Part shown: in pieces, positions 36,031-54,300 of the stretch
How positions within the stretch are numbered: the first letter of the stretch is position 1
Layout of the letters: every line of letters begins with the position of its first letter
Source: Sanderia malayensis
Lineage: Eukaryota > Cnidaria > Scyphozoa > Semaeostomeae > Pelagiidae
DNA length: 64,000 bases
Direction of reading: 5' to 3'
Assembly: GCA_013076295.1 (NCBI GenBank)
Contig: RQOL01000466.1
Coordinates: forward strand, 4,135,080 to 4,199,079
The notes under the pieces: model-generated
The model's database searches: none
Seen by the model: only the letters and a program-made list of their open reading frames with translations
What the model was told of the DNA's origin: nothing
Program-made: the position numbers and the translations under genes

Positions 36031-38175
36031 TTCTTCAAACCACACATGATGATATTGTAAGTGTTGAAAACAATTTTCATGAATATTTTTTGTTGCTTAA
36101 GGCGGATTTACACGGTACAAGTTGCCTACAAGTTTTTTCGATATTGGACTGCAAACTTGAACTTGTATCGTGTAAATGCCCTAAAATTCTGTTCACGCCT
36201 GTTGTTTTGATTGACGTTAATCCTCCATCACAGTCGAAAAATTTCTGACTCGATGTCAAAAAGTTTTCAGTTCACACCATTTTTTCAAAGACGCCGCAAA
36301 TTGCTACTTCATGTAAGGTTTGTTTTGATTCGGGAATTGTAGATTTTGCAAAGGAAAACTCAATTTTCGCAGCAAAATGGTTCTGTTAACGGATAAAAGT
36401 TTATCTCGCGTGCGTCAACTTAAATTATCAGATTTATGAAGAAATTTATGACAAAATTTCAGCACCATAATTAATTACAAAACAAGCAACAACATTGCCC
36501 CATGCCATGAAACGCGTTCTGGGTCATAAAGATGGTTTGCAAACGTCTCTCAAACTGTTTCTACAGTCACATGCCTCCTATTGTCCTTCATATTTCAGAT
36601 GACCATGCCAAAAACATGTTAGAAATGGATATACAACGCTAATTTGTCCAAAAGCATATTAGGCCCACCGCAATACAAGCAGCACCATAATCATCAATGA
36701 AAATGCAAATAATATTGTAATAAACCTTTTGATGGATAATGATTATTATTATTATTTTATTATACCATAATTAATAATGGCTTGTTTTGAGTATTTAATT
36801 AACTACTGGTGCTAAAATTTTGTCATAAATTTCTTCATAAATCTGATAATTTAAGTTGACGCACGCGAGATAAACTTTTATCCGTTAACAGAACCATTTT
36901 GCTGCGAAAATTGAGTTTTCCTTTGCAAAATCTACAATTCCCGAATCAAAACAAACCTTACATGAAGTAGCGATTTGCGGCGTCTTTGAAAAAATGGTGT
37001 GAACTGAAAAACTTTTTGACATCGAGTCAGAAATTTTTCGACTGTGATGGAGGATTAACGTCAATCAAAACAACAGGCGTGAACAGAATTTTAGGGCATT
37101 TACACGATACAAGTTCAAGTTTGCAGTCCAATATCGAAAAAACTTGTAGCCAACTTGTACCGTGTAAATCCGCCTTTACTCATTTCAAGAATTGTTTCTA
37201 TATTACTTACATGTTATATCTTATTTAATAATGCTTTTATTTTTCTCTTTGCAACATATTTTCTATTCAAGAAGAAACAAGACAAAGGAACCAGGTAAGT
37301 ATATTTTTCATGTCTTTTTCATTTGCATATACTTATTATATTATACTTTACACTTTATTAATTATGTATTATACATTTTTTAATGATTTTTCTTTTTCTT
37401 TCAGGTCCAGGGGGCCCTTCATTTTCCCTACCCTTTGTCCTCCCCATTGCTGGGAGGCATAGAGGTGGGGAAGATGGAGACCCTCCCTATCATGCATAGG
37501 GAGGGACCATGTACCTTCCAAGGGAAGGTGTATGTGGGCCCCCTTCCCTAGCCCCCCTCCCCAACCAGGAGGGGGAAGAGAGAAGGAGGGGGAGTTCCAC
37601 CCTAAGGGATTTTGAATTCCCAAGGGAATTCAAATTCATTTATAATATTCCCTTGTGAATTCCTCTTTATCTATATCTCCCCTACCTTCCTTGTCTGCCC
37701 CTTGTCCCTAGCCTGCCCCACAGGGAGCTAGGGGAGGGGGCCCACATATACCCTCCTATGGAAGGTACATGGTCCCTCCCTTATGGGAGGGACTCCATCT
37801 TCCCCACCTCAATGCCTCCCAGCAATGGGGAGGACAAAGGGTAGGGAAGATGAAGGGCCCCCTGAACCTGAAAGAAGAAGAAAAATCATTAAAAATGTAT
37901 AATATATAATTAAATAAAGTGTAATGTGTAATATAATAAGTATATGCAAGTGGAAAAGATATGAAAAATATACTTACCTGTTTTCTTTGTCTTGCTTCTT
38001 CTTGAATGGAAAATATGTTCCAAAAAGAAAAAATATGAGCATTATCAAACAAGATATATCATATAAGTAATGTAAAAGAAAATACTTGAAATGAGTGAAC
38101 AACAAAAAATATTTATGAAGATTATTTTCAATACTTACAAGTGTCATATCAGGATGGTCTTGTGGATTTTGGAAC
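36031..38175. repeat. Large inverted duplication
   Basis: Outer arms are imperfect inverted copies: 36031-37620 (interrupted by a 1.08-kb foldback insertion) and 37640-38175. Matched segments include an exon-like piece with splice-site-like flanks (ATTCAAGAAGAAACAAGACA then GTAAGTAT on the left; its mirror at about 37975-38020) and a GC-rich core rich in CCTCCC/GGGAGG around GGGGGCCC. Symmetry centre is about 37630. No long ORF spans it. Confidence 0.75.
36100..37175. mobile_element. 1.08-kb foldback element, Harbinger-like
   Basis: Nearly perfect inverted arms of about 365 bp (36100-36468 and 36808-37175) start AGGCGGATTTACACGGTACA and end with the complement; a ~340-bp spacer lies between. 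It is flanked by TTA direct duplications (36097-36099 and 37176-37178), the 3-bp target typical of PIF/Harbinger elements. No transposase. The unfilled version of the site is visible in the other arm of the surrounding inverted duplication. Confidence 0.88.
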
Positions 38176-38307
38176 AAGTCAACCTGCTTGATTATAGTAG
38201 AAAAATGACAATAAAAAAAGAAGTAGTTTGGCTAATATTTACAATGGAAAGACAAAGAGTAATACACAATACTTATACACTTGTTTCTTAAATTAATTGT
38301 GTTTGTA

Positions 38308-43606
<5,299 letters not shown>

Positions 43607-44325
43607 TTTATCACGACTTCACCTTCTCGGCGACCAACAAAGAAAAAAGACGGAAGAATGACTGCTGCTGTGTGCTGAGTGCTGATTGATATCAACAGTC
43701 AAAAATGGGTGACATGTGTTTGTCGTTCAACTGATTTGATTGGGTGACACAAGACAAAAGGCTATAAAACAAAGGGTGGCGCAAAATCTTGAAAAAAATC
43801 TCAGTTGCATTTTTTGGCTTTGAGGAAATCTGCCAAAAACTCTCTGAAATCGATAATTTTTGTATAAAAAAGAATTAATTATAAAAAAAGAACTAAACAA
43901 AAGCTAAAAAACATATACGACTCTCGATAAAAATACTTTGTATAAAAAATAAAGAACTCTCCTATTCTTATTATTTCGTCCAAGTTTTTACCCAAAATTA
44001 GCTTCGTGTGATATCTCTTCTAAATATATATCTATAACAGCCAATTTTTTACTTATATTATTTTCATAATTTTCAACTCTCTTATGTGCATTTATAAACG
44101 TCTCAATTAAAGTCAACTCTCTCCAAAGCCGACCCCTTTGAGACTGACTAAACAAGGTGTTCCACTTGGAGAGAGTTGACCGATATAATACACAATATGA
44201 TTAATACTCTATAATTTATTGCAAATTTGGATACGAACTAAAATATATAGAACATATGTTAAATTATACTTGTTGAAGCCTGGCTTACCTTCAAAACGTC
44301 AACTTTGGACAAGAAAACAACAGCT
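43607..44325. other. Short intergenic gap between SMARCD start and polycystin 3' end
   Basis: About 720 bp, holding the presumed SMARCD promoter and 5' UTR on the left and the polycystin-like 3' UTR on the right. A - strand AATAAA (TTTATT at 44215-44220) lies about 106 nt after the polycystin-like stop and is a good polyA signal. A small inverted-repeat element (44111-44179) sits between. Confidence 0.55.
44111..44179. mobile_element. Tiny (69-bp) inverted-repeat element
   Basis: Inverted ends GTCAACTCTCTCCAA / TTGGAGAGAGTTGAC enclose about 40 bp. The end resembles pogo/Tigger-type MITE termini and shares its GTCAACT edge with the SOD2-intron element. Target duplication not clear. Confidence 0.55.
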
Positions 44326-45399
44326 TCAGTTATCATCAATAGCTGATGCTCCTTGCCACAGTCTTGCGTTCTGTCTTGGTCTATTAGTCATTCTGATTTC
44401 AAACATATCTGTCATTGATGGTTTCTTAATCCCACGCATGCGCTTATCATCACTGCATGGTAGCCCTTCATCCGTTTCACTGACTCTGATAATACCGCTG
44501 TCCAAACTGGGCGACCGCGACGTCAACTCCGAGTCTCCGCTGCTCCTCCGCGACGACAACTGAAAAGGCGCAGTGTCCACACCCATGGGTGATACTTGGG
44601 TGATCTTCGTGAATGAGCGAAGCTTGCGGTTCCTTGTGAGAACATTGTTTATAGCTGGGAGTTTGGGTGGCCTTTTGAAAGGATCCACAACATTGAACTG
44701 CTGACGAGGAGCATCCTTATAAATAGAGTCCAACGCTCTTGGTAGTTTAATTCTCGTTGGGCCCACGCAGCGGTAGCCATTATCACTTGGTTCACTACAA
44801 TCTGTGCTCTCGTTGTCTTCAAAGCCCTCGTTTCCGTAAGAGCTTGGATCCGAAACGAGGTCAGTCGCGTTGACATCGCCACGCAATGTTGTTGCAGTTG
44901 ACCATTGGTTTAGCTTCTCAAACGTCTGGTTACTTCTTGACTTCTTCGGTCGCACAATAGGAGTCGGTTTGCATGTAATCGAACCGGGTTGGATTTTAGG
45001 CGCCCGGAACGTACTCCAGCTCGACTTGATAAAATACCTCCCACCAAATATCGGTGAGAGTATTTGCCCAGTTTCGGACAGTCGTTGCTTCGGTTCGTCC
45101 AAATGATGGATTACCGGACCTTCGAACTCTTCTTCGGATTCGTAAATCGAATGCCACGTGTCTCTGTTCATTGCGTATCTATAGAAACCGCTATCGTCAG
45201 AGTTCATGCTTTCTGATGCATAGCTGATGCTATCTTTCGTGCTGTAGGAGCTGGGATAGGCCGCATCTTCTGAACTATAAACCGTATCGCAATCACCATC
45301 TTGGTTGCTGTCAGAACAATTCAACTGCATGTTAAATAAATTGTTCATCCGGAATACAACTTCTTCAACTTGGCACTCAATTTCTTCAAATACACTTTC
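44326..45399 (-). other. Last polycystin-like exon: cytoplasmic tail
   Basis: 357 residues in one exon, hydrophilic, rich in Ser, Asp and Glu with Tyr clusters (DTVYSSEDAAYPSSYSTKD). It contains no membrane segment and no obvious coiled coil of the vertebrate polycystin-1 type; a short predicted helix (EEIECQVEEVVFRM) begins it. Basic patches (RPKKSRSNQ, RNRKLRSF) alternate with acidic Ser runs that look like kinase targets. Confidence 0.8.
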
Positions 45400-48300
45400 C
45401 TAATATAAAAAATGCAAACATGATCATTAATCTTATGAAAGTCATCAGTCGCAAAAAGTCAGCCACCCATGGGATGTAATACACCCATTTTTTTATAAGA
45501 AACTATGCAAAATTCTCATACCAGAGTTTCTTAGCTTTCACCCTATTCAATGGTATGAAAGGTTTCTTAGCAAGTTTCTTTACACCAAATCCTAATTTTT
45601 CTTAATTCATCGTCCTTCTCTTTATCCTCTGTCAATGCCAAACATAAATATTGGATAGAGAAGCAAAAAGAAATGCAAATTCCATCGCAAACAACTAAAA
45701 TATCTTTTAAAATGTAACCGAACTGAACTAGGAACAAAAAAACCAAACACGCTAAGCAACATAGAAAGTTTCTTAACTTTTTCAGTCACACAACATCTCC
45801 TACCAAAGTATCTTAAGTGTTAAAAATACGGCCCAACGGTTTCTTATAAATGGCTTCTTGTAAAAAATGGGTGTATCTGGATGTGGCGAGCCTCTTTTAT
45901 GTAACCAGCATCGTGGTGTAAGAAAATAAGTATTTTACCACGATTTGTTTCATGACAAAACCTACCCCTTTTGCATAGCACACGAAGTTTCTTTATGGAG
46001 AAATACTTTCTGATTTGCTCAAAGGCGTGTTGCATGCAGGTCCTACTAAATTCAGCCCGTAGAAAATTTATTAATTCTAGAAGTAAACATTCAAACTTAC
46101 TAGTGGAAGTTCATTGACTCTGTATTTTTCTTCAGGTTTTTTCCAGAATTTCAAAGCCACGCTCTTCACCAACTGCATGCATTGCTTCTTTTTATACTTC
46201 CTCAGCCTGTAAAATGAACCAATATGACATTGAGAAGAGGGTGAAAGCTCTTGACATCAGAATGTCAATATTCACATTACATCTGGGTGCCCCTGTGGCT
46301 ACTCCACTTATAATAGGTTGTTTTGAAGTGCCAACGTAAGACTGTTGCAGCCCATTAACAATGATAAAGGCATGTCGATTCATTTAGCAATGTAAAATGA
46401 CACGTTTCCTAGAAAAGTTGGATTAATAACTTTTTAATAACAAACTGGTTAACTGGTAAACTGGTCATAACTGGTTAATAATTAATAGCAAACAACGGAA
46501 CGTAAATAGGTCAGGTAAACTAATGTAAAATAAAAATAAGGAACATGTAATTACGAGTATGGAGAGAAATGAAACTAGGAGAGTTCCCCTACCTTTTAGA
46601 CAGTATTTTCATGATCTTTGGACGTTTTCTATAGGCTGACTTTGCAGAGTAAAATGTTCCGAAAAAAAATATGACGGACTAAAAGGAAAGATTTTATCAG
46701 GGTCACAAAAAACATCGGCATTATGGCTCGTACAATCGTCAAGATAAGTTAGTCGATCAATCATTTCAGACAATGAATCAGTTAATCTGAAATGAAATCA
46801 CAAAAACAATAACGATCAGGTGATAAGCAATCACCAGAATCAAGAATCAAGAATCACAAGAATCAAGCACAAGTCAAGTAATCACTCATTCACCACTTAC
46901 TCACTCATTCACTCACTCATTTACTTACTCATTCACTTACTTACTCATTTACTTACTCATTCATACACTAACAAGCTCACTTACTCATTCACTTACTCCT
47001 TCACTCAAAAATTAATTATCATACCATAATCACTTACTATTCTCCATAAAGCGAACACAGCGATCAAAGCAATCACTTTATATAATCTGCAAAGCCACGA
47101 GTTGTCCAGGCCTTCACATGACAGATAGGTTTTTCTTCGTAATAAGGAGAACAATGTCATGATTGCTGTTTGAATTTCACTGAATTGCCATGTTGTGCTT
47201 CCAAGCAAAATCCTACCAGTGTGGGTAAGACAGGCAATGATAATAACAGCAGCAACCTATAAAAATCAAGAAAAGACAGTTGTGAGAAATGTTGAAAAGC
47301 ATGAGAAAACCTGTATTTTTATGCGTAAGATAAAATATAGGGATTTGTACACAATTCAGATTTACAGCCTATGGTACTGCGTTGAAATATCAATTGCAAA
47401 CTACAAGCTATCATTGGTTCGAAATACATCTCACAAAACACCAGTTATGCTGTGTAAGATGAAAGATAATGTGTATTGAACTACGAGCCGAGCTAGCAAT
47501 CATACGAGCCGAGCTAGCAATCATAATTGCAATGTAGCAACTTACAAAGTACGAGGTGAGCTTTGAAGCTCCAATTTGAACAGTTGCAGAAATGAGTGCA
47601 AATCGATCCCAGAAACACAGGAGCTTAATTGTTCTTAAGACGACGGCGAACAACGCACTTGCGTAGGCAAATGTCAATAACTAGAAGAAGAAATATAGGT
47701 GGTCACATAACAACAAACAACACTCTATAATGTTCATAAATGTATTATGTTTGTTCATGGAGAACTATTATATTTTTCAAAAGAAAGTGTAATCTCAAAT
47801 TCACCTTCTGACAGAGAACAAGTGATGAAAGATCAAGAAACAGCTTTGAATCGTTCAGATACATCCGATGTGCTTGATAAAGCAGTTTGTTGTTTACCAC
47901 TGAGCCGTAAATATGCAAGGCCACACCAAACAGGCAGGCGATAATCAAAGAGGACTGCAAAAGAAACATTAACCAAAATGAAACGTATTCAACACGTGCA
48001 ATGTCCCACGCTATACGGTGAAATGCACAATTAGGAGCTAATCTGCCTTGCTTTGAAGCAAACTTGAAATACAATTAAAGTTTGTTGCGATATTTTCTAT
48101 TTATCCAGTAATACGCAATGCATAACTTCACTTGGCAATGCAACATATTGCTTACCTCTAGAAGAGACCAGAAGGTGAACATATAACTCAATCCTCTATC
48201 CATGACCAAACAGAATTCTTTGCGTAGGGATATGAGAATGCACAGCAGAAATAATACCTGGAAAAATGCAAAATAATTCCATCTATTTTCAAATAACAGG

Positions 48301-51300
48301 ATTCCATTACCCCCTTATGAGCTGGGTGATTTAGTAATTTACCTTGCAGAAAGAGGTCCACACCATCCAGACATCAAGAACATAATGCAATTGAACAATG
48401 TTGATATCTACTTCTGTCATGAACTTTCCATACGGCGGTACCTTTACACCAAGCTGGACATAGCTAGAAAACGAATAAGGAAAAGCATAACAGAACAATA
48501 GCATAAGCCACAGGCCAATGGCAACATTCGACATTCGTCATTCCAATGCGTCACCACAGTGATGAGTTGCTTCTTACCTGAATGTGTTGAATGCCTCACG
48601 TTCAGGATGGTAATACGAAATATCAATGTGAACATGCTTTGTGGCGTTGTTGATCCATTCATTCCTCTTCAGCTGGTGCAAAGTGGACAGCATAGAATCT
48701 CTAGAAATGACAAGAGAAGACAATGATCTATGGAACTTCGGATGTTATAAGTAAAGCAATAACTAATGCAGAAAGGCAAACAAGTGTTGAGCAAAAGATA
48801 GAAACATTAACATAGGCATTGATAAAGGGTGAGTAACTCAAAAAATAGGAACATGTGGTATATAGCATAAAAATTTCTGGAAAAATCCAATAAATATATG
48901 GCCAAATTTAGAAAGGGATGGGGATTCGTATTGTTACCTATTTCCAACAAGCAATATCTTTGAAGCCACTTCAGTTTCATTCGACAAACTACTAAAAGAA
49001 TAGCACACATTAGAAACAAGGTAGTCATAAACACGAAACAAGATGCGAAGATATGTTCGTTGCATTGGCACCGACCTGATAGGTAGTGAAGTTCCCTTGT
49101 ACCCCTGTTCTCTCGACAGACGAGCAGGACCAAACGTGCAATGCGATTGCATGCCTGCGCCTACCCAGCTGCCTTTGTTGCTGTATTGAAAAACTGGCTT
49201 CAAATGCTCCCAGCAGTCCCATCGAAGAACATCCAATAATGTTGACTCAGTCCAGTTCCAGAATTCACCAGTTGACGTGATATTGTCAAACGATACTCCA
49301 CCACTGTCAGAAGACCTGGTAATGCAATAACTCATAAGGTAATCTATGCAGTAGAGCCTCAATATAACGAAGAGGCACCCTACATCCTGAGAAATCTCAG
49401 TAAACTCTGATCCTTTCAGTAACCTCTAATACTATTTATTCTTTGCTTAACAACACTAGATATAAAAAAGAGTTTCCTGATTCCTGAAGGATTGTTCAAT
49501 ATTCGAACACTTCACAGCTTCCAACACTTCACCGCAAATATATTATACAATGCAAGATACAATAAACCGATGCAAATGTGGGGATAGCATTAGAGAATAG
49601 CATTGCAGTGGAGAATAGCATTGCAAATATGTATATTTAAATTGTAAACTAAGCATACCTTGTGATGCTATTTCTAAGAAATAGTTGCCGGTGATGATTC
49701 TCAGTAATTCTTACATCAGATAGAATGGTGATCAGAGTGACTAAATAGATAATTTGCAGTGCTATCTCCCTGTGGAATAAAACAAAAAAGGATCGTAAAG
49801 AAGACTGATCAACCATAGATAGAAAACTGATCAATCATAGATAGAGAACTGATCAATCATAGATAGAAAACTGATCAATCATGGATAGAAAACTGATCAA
49901 TCATAGATAGAAAACTGATCAATCGTATATAGAAAACTGATCAATCGTATATAGAAAACTGATCAATCATGGATAGAAAACTGATCAATCATAGATAGAC
50001 AACTGATCAATCATAGATATTCGCAGAAGAACAGGCTACAGAAACATTAACTCACTTGAACAGTGAAGAGACATGTTTACGGTGCATGGTATTTCTCTGA
50101 CTTTTTCTCAGTTTGTCTCCTGATATTGGCTTGCTAAAGCGAACGAAACGAGCTCTATCTCTTGCTTCCATTATCTAAATAAAGAAGATAAAGTGTGTTG
50201 TTAATGCACTAACATATCTTCAGTTGTGGGGCGGGCACGGGAGGATAAAAATCAGCCCACCTTCTCCTCGCTAACTTCGCCAGAATATTGCTGTCCTTGT
50301 AGTTTTACAATTGCGTGAGCAATTTTCAAATATTTCTTCACATAACTATCTTTGCAAAGCAAGTAGAATCTCTGAATCGACAATACTAAAGCCTAGAACG
50401 ACATTAAGACATGACACAATAAATTTTATATGCTGAAATTCCAATTGACAATGAATGCAATAGCTGCCAATGCATATTATCAGCTAGGAGTGAAAGTTAT
50501 GAACAACAGGTTGACTGCAGTAAATGAAATTTCGAGCTTACCAAGATCATTTCGATGCCAATAATACTGAACAGCAAATAAAGGATCAGTGCTTGCACGT
50601 ACAAATACTCCTGTTGCTTGCTAAAGCTATATAACAAAAAATAACAAATTAAATAATACAGTTAATGCTGTAATAAACGTCTATAAATGCTGAAATTTGA
50701 ACAAATGATACAACAAACTACATATTCAACCAGCTTTTCTATCTGATGAAGTAGTTTTCTATTCTATCGAAGATTCTTTGCATTATAATTTCACCCCTCT
50801 TGCAACATAATGACAATGGATGTATTGAAATAAACAACAATTCACCTCAGTCCAAAAAACAGCGTTAAACAGCATGCTGAAGTTGCTATGACGATGGATA
50901 TTACCAAGCAACTTATTTTCCACCAAAATGAAAAAAGATATTCTGAATACTTTTCTACAAAGAAAACCAGTGAAAGAAGAAATGATTCATGAGCATATAC
51001 ATATTAGAAAGTTAAATCAAGCAACAATCTTCGCAGCCTGAAGCATCAAGATGAAAGATTCAGAGGCAGAGAGCTCAAGAGAACCTTTAGAAATATCGAG
51101 AATCGTGTTGTAATCAGCTGTATTAATGCAGCGGCTCATTGTTATATCCTTAAGGGTTAGTAGTATTTATGAAAAAGATTCGAGTGAAAAGAAAACTGCA
51201 CATAACATAACACTGCACATAACACAAAAATCAATCCCACCAGCCTCCATTTACATGTAGCATTAAATAATTGCTTGCTCCTTCGCAGCGTCCATCTGGA

Positions 51301-54300
51301 CATAACAAAATAATATAAAGGTCTTACTTATTATACTCACCAGCATTTGATTTGGGGTTATTGTCTGACTTCTCCTGACCTTTGCTCGTCTACAATAGAA
51401 CGTACAGAGCAAGATTCACAACAAAGCAAGAGGCACGCATAACAATCAAAGTACGAAGCAAGGTACATTCTAATGCAGAAGTGAACAGGTATATGCTAAA
51501 GACAGAAGTCAACTAAAAGATGACCAGAACAGATAGCAAATACCCAACACATTACAGGTAAATACGAGTTATACCTGCGTTCACTTACATTGTATATTTC
51601 CGATGAATGTTTGGCTGATAACGTATTGAGAAAGTACAATGCACCACTACCTTCTACCACAGAGGCATCTAAAACAGAAGACAACACGTCGTGTCATAAT
51701 TTATATTATGGTTCATAGACATAATGCAACGGCAACAAACATTTTTCAACTCAGATGCAAAGGAAGTATACCCTTATAGTTTCAGTTAATGATTGTAAAT
51801 AAAATACCTTTTCTTTCTTGCTCGAGATCTTCGTTCTTATAATCGCCATTGGCTTTCTTTGAAAAGACAAGAGACAGATAACATTATCACATGAAGTAAA
51901 AATCGATCATGGTGATTATAAACTCATACAATTTTGGCCTGATGAAAGCAATTGTGATACTTACTCCACTGTTTCGCAGTATGAATCCAAACAGAAGGCG
52001 CAGGGGTACGAGAATAGCTGTTGCAAACAAAGCAAGGTAGATTGGTGACAAGTTGACGTCCCAGAAACCATGGACCTGGTTGTGCTACAGAAAAAAAGCA
52101 AACAATTAAAATATTCTCGAATAATGAAAGGATCGTGGAGAACAAATTGACGAGCAAGAGAAATTGCAAGAAAACTGTTTGATATTGTAAGTAATGTTTC
52201 TTAATAGCAGCTGCGATAAAATGAATAGGTATATGGTCAATTGACGAACCTGAATGAATGGTTTCTGTAGATAATAAGCCATGACAAACATGACAATTAG
52301 CAAATTCGAGAAACATCCGACACATCTCTGAAATTAAAAAAAATGGAGACTCAGTAAACACGTCACCTATTGCAATGACCGGCACAATAATTGGCGCAAC
52401 AATTGGTACAGCTGGCACTATGACACTTAAGTGTCCGAGTGACAAATAAAGTCTTTCAACCTCGAATTTCAGAACTTTGCTATAATGGTAGCTGCATTTG
52501 GTTTTTAACTCGGAAATTAGAAAATAAAAGCTGGATGAAATGGTATGACGTACCTCTATATTACTGAAATTACTTCGGCTAGGCCTGGTGAAAACAGACA
52601 GCCAGAAATGATAGTCGAGAAATCCCTCAAAGATGACCTGATGCAAAGAAAACAATTACCAAGTAGTAAATATCTATAGATGCATATGAAAAGAAAGCAA
52701 ACAATTGCAGTTACAGTACATAGAGCTGTTTTTGCCGGTGACAAATTGAAAAAAAATTGAAACAGCGTCAGATATTTACACAGACAGCCTTAGACTATCC
52801 TCTCACCTGTATTAAAGATATCATTGGTCTTTTCTTTGCTGGCAATTCACAATCAACCTGAGCAACAAACAATAGCGCGTGTAAGATGATTAGTTTCTCA
52901 GGCATCAGAGCAAGGCCTCGCTACAGCTATAGCGAGAAGATCAAATAATACGTTACCCTGCTATGTTCACCGATTGCCAGCCAGTCATTGAAATGAAAAT
53001 ACCTGTCATATGAAAAGATGATCTCATATGAAAAGCTCATAAAACACAGAAATTAATCTTCTACTTTCTATGATTTTAATCACCTACTTCAATAATAAAG
53101 AGTCAGTTGATGCAAAAAGGAAAGATGATAACAAATAATTAATAAATAAAAGAAATGAATAATAATTAAATGAGACAAAAGAAAAATCAGATAAAAATTA
53201 AATCAAATTTGAATTTCCTTAGTTTGAATAGAATAAAATGAAACACATATTCAAATGGAAATTCCAATGCACAGTATTTAATGTATTAATGTATAAATTT
53301 AAATTTTGAGCGTAGCAAACATACAACTTACCACGATGTTTCATTCTGACAATCAACTATCGTTATCTGCTTCATAAACCAGCTTGGAGACCGACCACCA
53401 TTATCATGCCAAAGTCGGATTTTCCTTATCTCGCCAAGACTGTCCGGAAAACTGGAATAAAAATATAATTTGAACATTAAAAGCAGTCACTGGGAGGGAG
53501 CAACTCGGTGTCATTATTGCTGCTGCGTAGCGAAGAGTGTGCGGAGCAGAATATAATCGAGTCCTTTTCGAGAAAAAATATTGTGTCTTTGTGTGTGTGT
53601 CATTCTAGCCCTAACGTTAACCCTAACCCTAACCCTAACCTTAACCTAATCCTAACTGATATATCAGACACTGTCAGTGGTATTACGTTATGCATACTCC
53701 TGCACAGTAGCCTATATATGGCACTGCGCATACATGCCCACCTTTAGGGCATCCTAATCCTAACCCTAGCCCGAACTGATACATGAGCACTGTCAGTAGT
53801 ATTACGTCATTCATACTCCTGCGCAGTAGCCTATATAGGACACTGTGCATACACACCCACCTTTACGGCTTCTAACCCTAACCCTAACCCTAATCCGAAC
53901 CCTAACCCTAACCCTGACCGATACACCATACACTGTCAGTAGCATTACGTCATGTATACTCCTGCGCAGTAACCTATATAGGACACTGCGCATACACACC
54001 CACCTTTACGGCCTCTAACCCTAACCCTAATCCTAATCCTAACTGATACACCATACACTGTCAGTAGCATTACGTCATGTATACTCCTGCGCAGTAACCT
54101 ATATATGGCACTGCGCATACACACCCACCTTTACGGCCTCTAACCCTAACCCTAACCCTAATCCTAACCCTAACCCTAACCCTAACCGATACACCATACA
54201 CTGTCAGTAGCATTACGTCATGTATACTCCTGCGCAGTAACCTATATATGACACTGCGCATACACACCCACCTTTACGGCCTCTAACCCTAACCCTAACC

